Assembly: GCA_019090405.1 (NCBI GenBank)
Contig: JAHRVZ010000126.1
Coordinates: 1 to 8,166 of the forward strand
DNA: 8,166 nucleotides
DNA from: Paracoccaceae bacterium
GTDB lineage: Bacteria > Pseudomonadota > Alphaproteobacteria > Rhodobacterales > Rhodobacteraceae
Direction: 5' to 3'
Part shown: positions 6,044 through 8,166 of the stretch, one piece after another
Position numbering within the stretch: the stretch's first letter is position 1
Layout: every line of letters starts with the position of its first letter
Made by a program: the position numbers and the translations under genes
The notes under the pieces: model-generated
Told to the model about the DNA's origin: nothing
The model's input: the letters and a program-made list of their open reading frames with translations, nothing else
Database searches by the model: none

Positions 6044-8166
6044 ATGTCTCAATCCAAACATATCACTGTTGGCGGTGCGCCCGAGGGCTTTGACGCCCGT
6101 TTGATCCTGAACGAGATCGCCAAATCAACTGGTCCGGTCTGTCATATTGCGCGCGACGATAAACGATTGGCCGCGACACGCGCGGCTTTGGCGTTTTTTG
6201 CACCGGATATGCCGGTGCTGGTGTTTCCCGGCTGGGATTGCCTGCCGTATGACCGCGTGTCACCTAATGCCGACATCGCAGCGGCGAGGATGGCGACGCT
6301 GGCGGCACTTGTGCATGACATGCCGTCGCAGTTTGTGTTGCTTACGACGCTTAATGCGGCAAGCCAACGGGTTCCGGCGCGCTCTATTTTGCAAGAGGCC
6401 GCGTTTAAAGCGGTCGTCGGGGATCGCATCGACGAAGCGGCGCTGCGCCAGTTTCTGGTGCGCATGGGGTTCACTCAAAGTCCGACAGTGATGGAGCCGG
6501 GTGATTACGCCATTCGCGGTGGTATCATCGACATCTATCCGCCGGGCGACAGCGGGCCTGTGCGGCTTGATCTGTTTGGCGATGTGCTGGACGGCGCGCG
6601 ACGGTTTGATCCGGCAACGCAACGGACCACCGAAAAACTAAGCATTATTGAACTGGCCCCGGTCAGCGAAGTCATTCTGGATGAAGCGGCAATCACCCGG
6701 TTCCGCCAGAACTATCGCATAGAATTTGGCGCGGCAGGCACTGATGATCCGCTATATGAGGCGGTAAGCGCCGGGCGCAAACATCAGGGAATCGAACATT
6801 GGTTGCCGTTCTTTCATGACCACCTTGAGACGCTGTTTGACTATCTGCCCAAGGCGACGATCACGCTGGATGAACAATCCACCCCAGCGCGGTTGGCGCG
6901 GTGGGACGGGATAGTCGATCAGTTCGAAACCCGCCAGATTGCAGCACAGGCCAAGACACGCATGGACAGCGTTTATAAACCGATCCCGCCTGAATTGCTG
7001 TATCTGGATGATGTTGCTTGGGAATCGGCTGTTGTAGATCGCCGTACGTTGCAATTTAGTGCATTACCACAGGCCAGTGGGCCGGGTGTGATTGATGCTG
7101 GTGGTCGTATAGGACGTGATTTCGCACCAGAGAGACAGCAGGAAACTATCAGCCTTTTCGGGTCGTTAGTAGATCATCTTAAAGTAAAAATGCAGACTGG
7201 TCCGGTTGTTGTTGCCTCATATTCCGAAGGTGCGCGTGAACGCCTTGCCGGATTGATCCAGGACGAAGGCCTAAGCGAAACCATTGAAATCACCAATGCC
7301 ACGCGGATCGGCAAAAAAGGGCTTTATGTGGCCGTTTGGGCGCTTGAGCATGGCTTTGAGACGCCGGATATGACGGTGGTGGCGGAACAGGACATTCTGG
7401 GAGATCGGCTGATCCGCGCGCCCAAAAGGCAGCGCAAAGCCGCGAATTTCCTGACCGAAACGCAATCGCTGTCAACTGGTGATCTGGTGGTGCATGTGGA
7501 TCACGGTATTGGCCGCTATCAGGGCATGGAAGTGATCAGCGCTGCGGGCGCCGCGCATGAATGCCTGCTGCTGGAATATGCCGAAAAATCAAGGTTGTAC
7601 CTGCCGGTTGAAAATATCGAACTGCTGTCGCGCTATGGCCATGACGAAGGTCTGCTGGACCGTCTTGGTGGTGGTGCATGGCAGGCGAAAAAGGCCAAAC
7701 TAAAGGAACGCATCCGCGAAATGGCGGATCGTTTGATCCGTGTCGCGGCCGAACGTGCCTTGCGCAAGGCCCCGGTTCTGGACCCGCCTCCGGGCAGCTG
7801 GGATGCTTTTTCGGCGCGTTTCCCTTATCAGGAAACCGACGATCAGCTGCGCGCGATTGGCGATGTACTGGACGATCTGACCAGTGGGCAACCGATGGAC
7901 CGGCTAGTGTGCGGCGACGTTGGCTTTGGTAAAACCGAGGTCGCGATGCGCGCGGCCTTTGTGGCGGCAATGTCGGGCGTGCAGGTGGCGATCATTGCGC
8001 CGACGACCTTGCTGGCGCGGCAGCATTATGCCAGCTTTGCCGAACGGTTTTGCGGGTTCCCTATAGAAGTCAGGCAGTTATCGCGTTTTGTTAGTGCAAA
8101 AGACGCGCAAGCCACCCGCGAGGCAATGTCGCGTGGAATCGTCGATATTGTCATCGGCACCCATGC
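6044..8166 (+). CDS. mfd: Transcription-repair coupling factor Mfd (partial, 5' part)
   Basis: Open from ATG at 6044 to the window edge, about 707 of roughly 1150 residues. Mfd is a DNA translocase that displaces RNA polymerase stalled at lesions and recruits UvrA for nucleotide excision repair. The UvrB-like N-terminal module includes FPGWDCLPYDRVSPN (61-75), VMEPGDYAIRGGIIDIYPP (149-167) and LFGD. The middle domain ends with LTVVAEQDILGDR-type sequence (here MTVVAEQDILGDR, 443-455). The CarD-like RNA-polymerase-interacting domain is at about 476-531 (GDLVVHVDHGIGRYQGM, YAEKSRLYLPVENIELLSRYG). The relay and helicase part begins with FPYQETDDQ (593-601), Walker A GDVGFGKT (624-631) and motif Ia APTTLLARQHY. 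The window ends in GTHA, before the DEEQ Walker B. The SD is weak: AGGG only 2 nt from ATG. The upstream stop is 11 nt away, so translational coupling with the preceding gene is possible. Confidence 0.97.
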   Translation, partial: MSQSKHITVGGAPEGFDARLILNEIAKSTGPVCHIARDDKRLAATRAALAFFAPDMPVLVFPGWDCLPYDRVSPNADIAAARMATLAALVHDMPSQFVLLTTLNAASQRVPARSILQEAAFKAVVGDRIDEAALRQFLVRMGFTQSPTVMEPGDYAIRGGIIDIYPPGDSGPVRLDLFGDVLDGARRFDPATQRTTEKLSIIELAPVSEVILDEAAITRFRQNYRIEFGAAGTDDPLYEAVSAGRKHQGIEHWLPFFHDHLETLFDYLPKATITLDEQSTPARLARWDGIVDQFETRQIAAQAKTRMDSVYKPIPPELLYLDDVAWESAVVDRRTLQFSALPQASGPGVIDAGGRIGRDFAPERQQETISLFGSLVDHLKVKMQTGPVVVASYSEGARERLAGLIQDEGLSETIEITNATRIGKKGLYVAVWALEHGFETPDMTVVAEQDILGDRLIRAPKRQRKAANFLTETQSLSTGDLVVHVDHGIGRYQGMEVISAAGAAHECLLLEYAEKSRLYLPVENIELLSRYGHDEGLLDRLGGGAWQAKKAKLKERIREMADRLIRVAAERALRKAPVLDPPPGSWDAFSARFPYQETDDQLRAIGDVLDDLTSGQPMDRLVCGDVGFGKTEVAMRAAFVAAMSGVQVAIIAPTTLLARQHYASFAERFCGFPIEVRQLSRFVSAKDAQATREAMSRGIVDIVIGTH

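Noticed and set aside
7536..7970. 144-aa open frame antisense to mfd
   Set aside because: Its composition (Pro, Arg and His rich, no motif) is typical of antisense frames in GC-rich genes, and the mfd frame on the other strand carries clear conserved motifs throughout.

Overview
The window looks like an ordinary chromosomal segment of a marine-type alphaproteobacterium, most likely Rhodobacterales (Roseobacter group). The grounds are the close agreement, from memory, of the Mfd, HemB and small membrane protein sequences with that group, the cysteine-free HemB, and GC in the mid-50s by eye. No searches were run.

Layout: (1) positions 1-122, the 3' end of a + strand gene, probably hflX. (2) Convergent to it, only 9 bp away, a penicillin-acylase-type N-terminal-nucleophile hydrolase on the - strand. 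Its best start is 2606, not the upstream ATG at 2645. (3) Divergent from the acylase, a beta-hydroxyacid dehydrogenase of the 3-hydroxyisobutyrate/GLYR type (2713-3585, +). (4) A perfect 11-bp hairpin at 3594-3621 between convergent genes. (5) A small SYLF (Ysc84-like) protein on the - strand with a twin-arginine plus lipobox-like leader and its own sigma70-like promoter. (6) hemB (- strand, 4385-5383). (7) A divergent control region of about 120 bp rich in inverted repeats. (8) A + strand pair: a four-helix membrane protein with a TTG start, then, 11 nt later, mfd, which runs off the right edge after about 707 of the roughly 1150 codons expected.

The genes are mostly housekeeping and do not form one pathway. 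hemB makes porphobilinogen for tetrapyrroles. mfd clears stalled RNA polymerase and recruits UvrA for repair. HflX, if correctly named, rescues or splits ribosomes. The acylase and the SYLF protein act in the envelope. The clearest functional link by position is the membrane protein with mfd (probable operon, possibly translationally coupled).

I found no mobile element, tRNA, rRNA, CRISPR array or defence system, and no stretch above 300 bp without a gene. I see no convincing new system. The points most worth a second look are the membrane protein next to mfd, the inverted repeats at the hemB divergent promoter region, the dyad overlapping the SYLF gene promoter, and the unknown substrate of the acylase.
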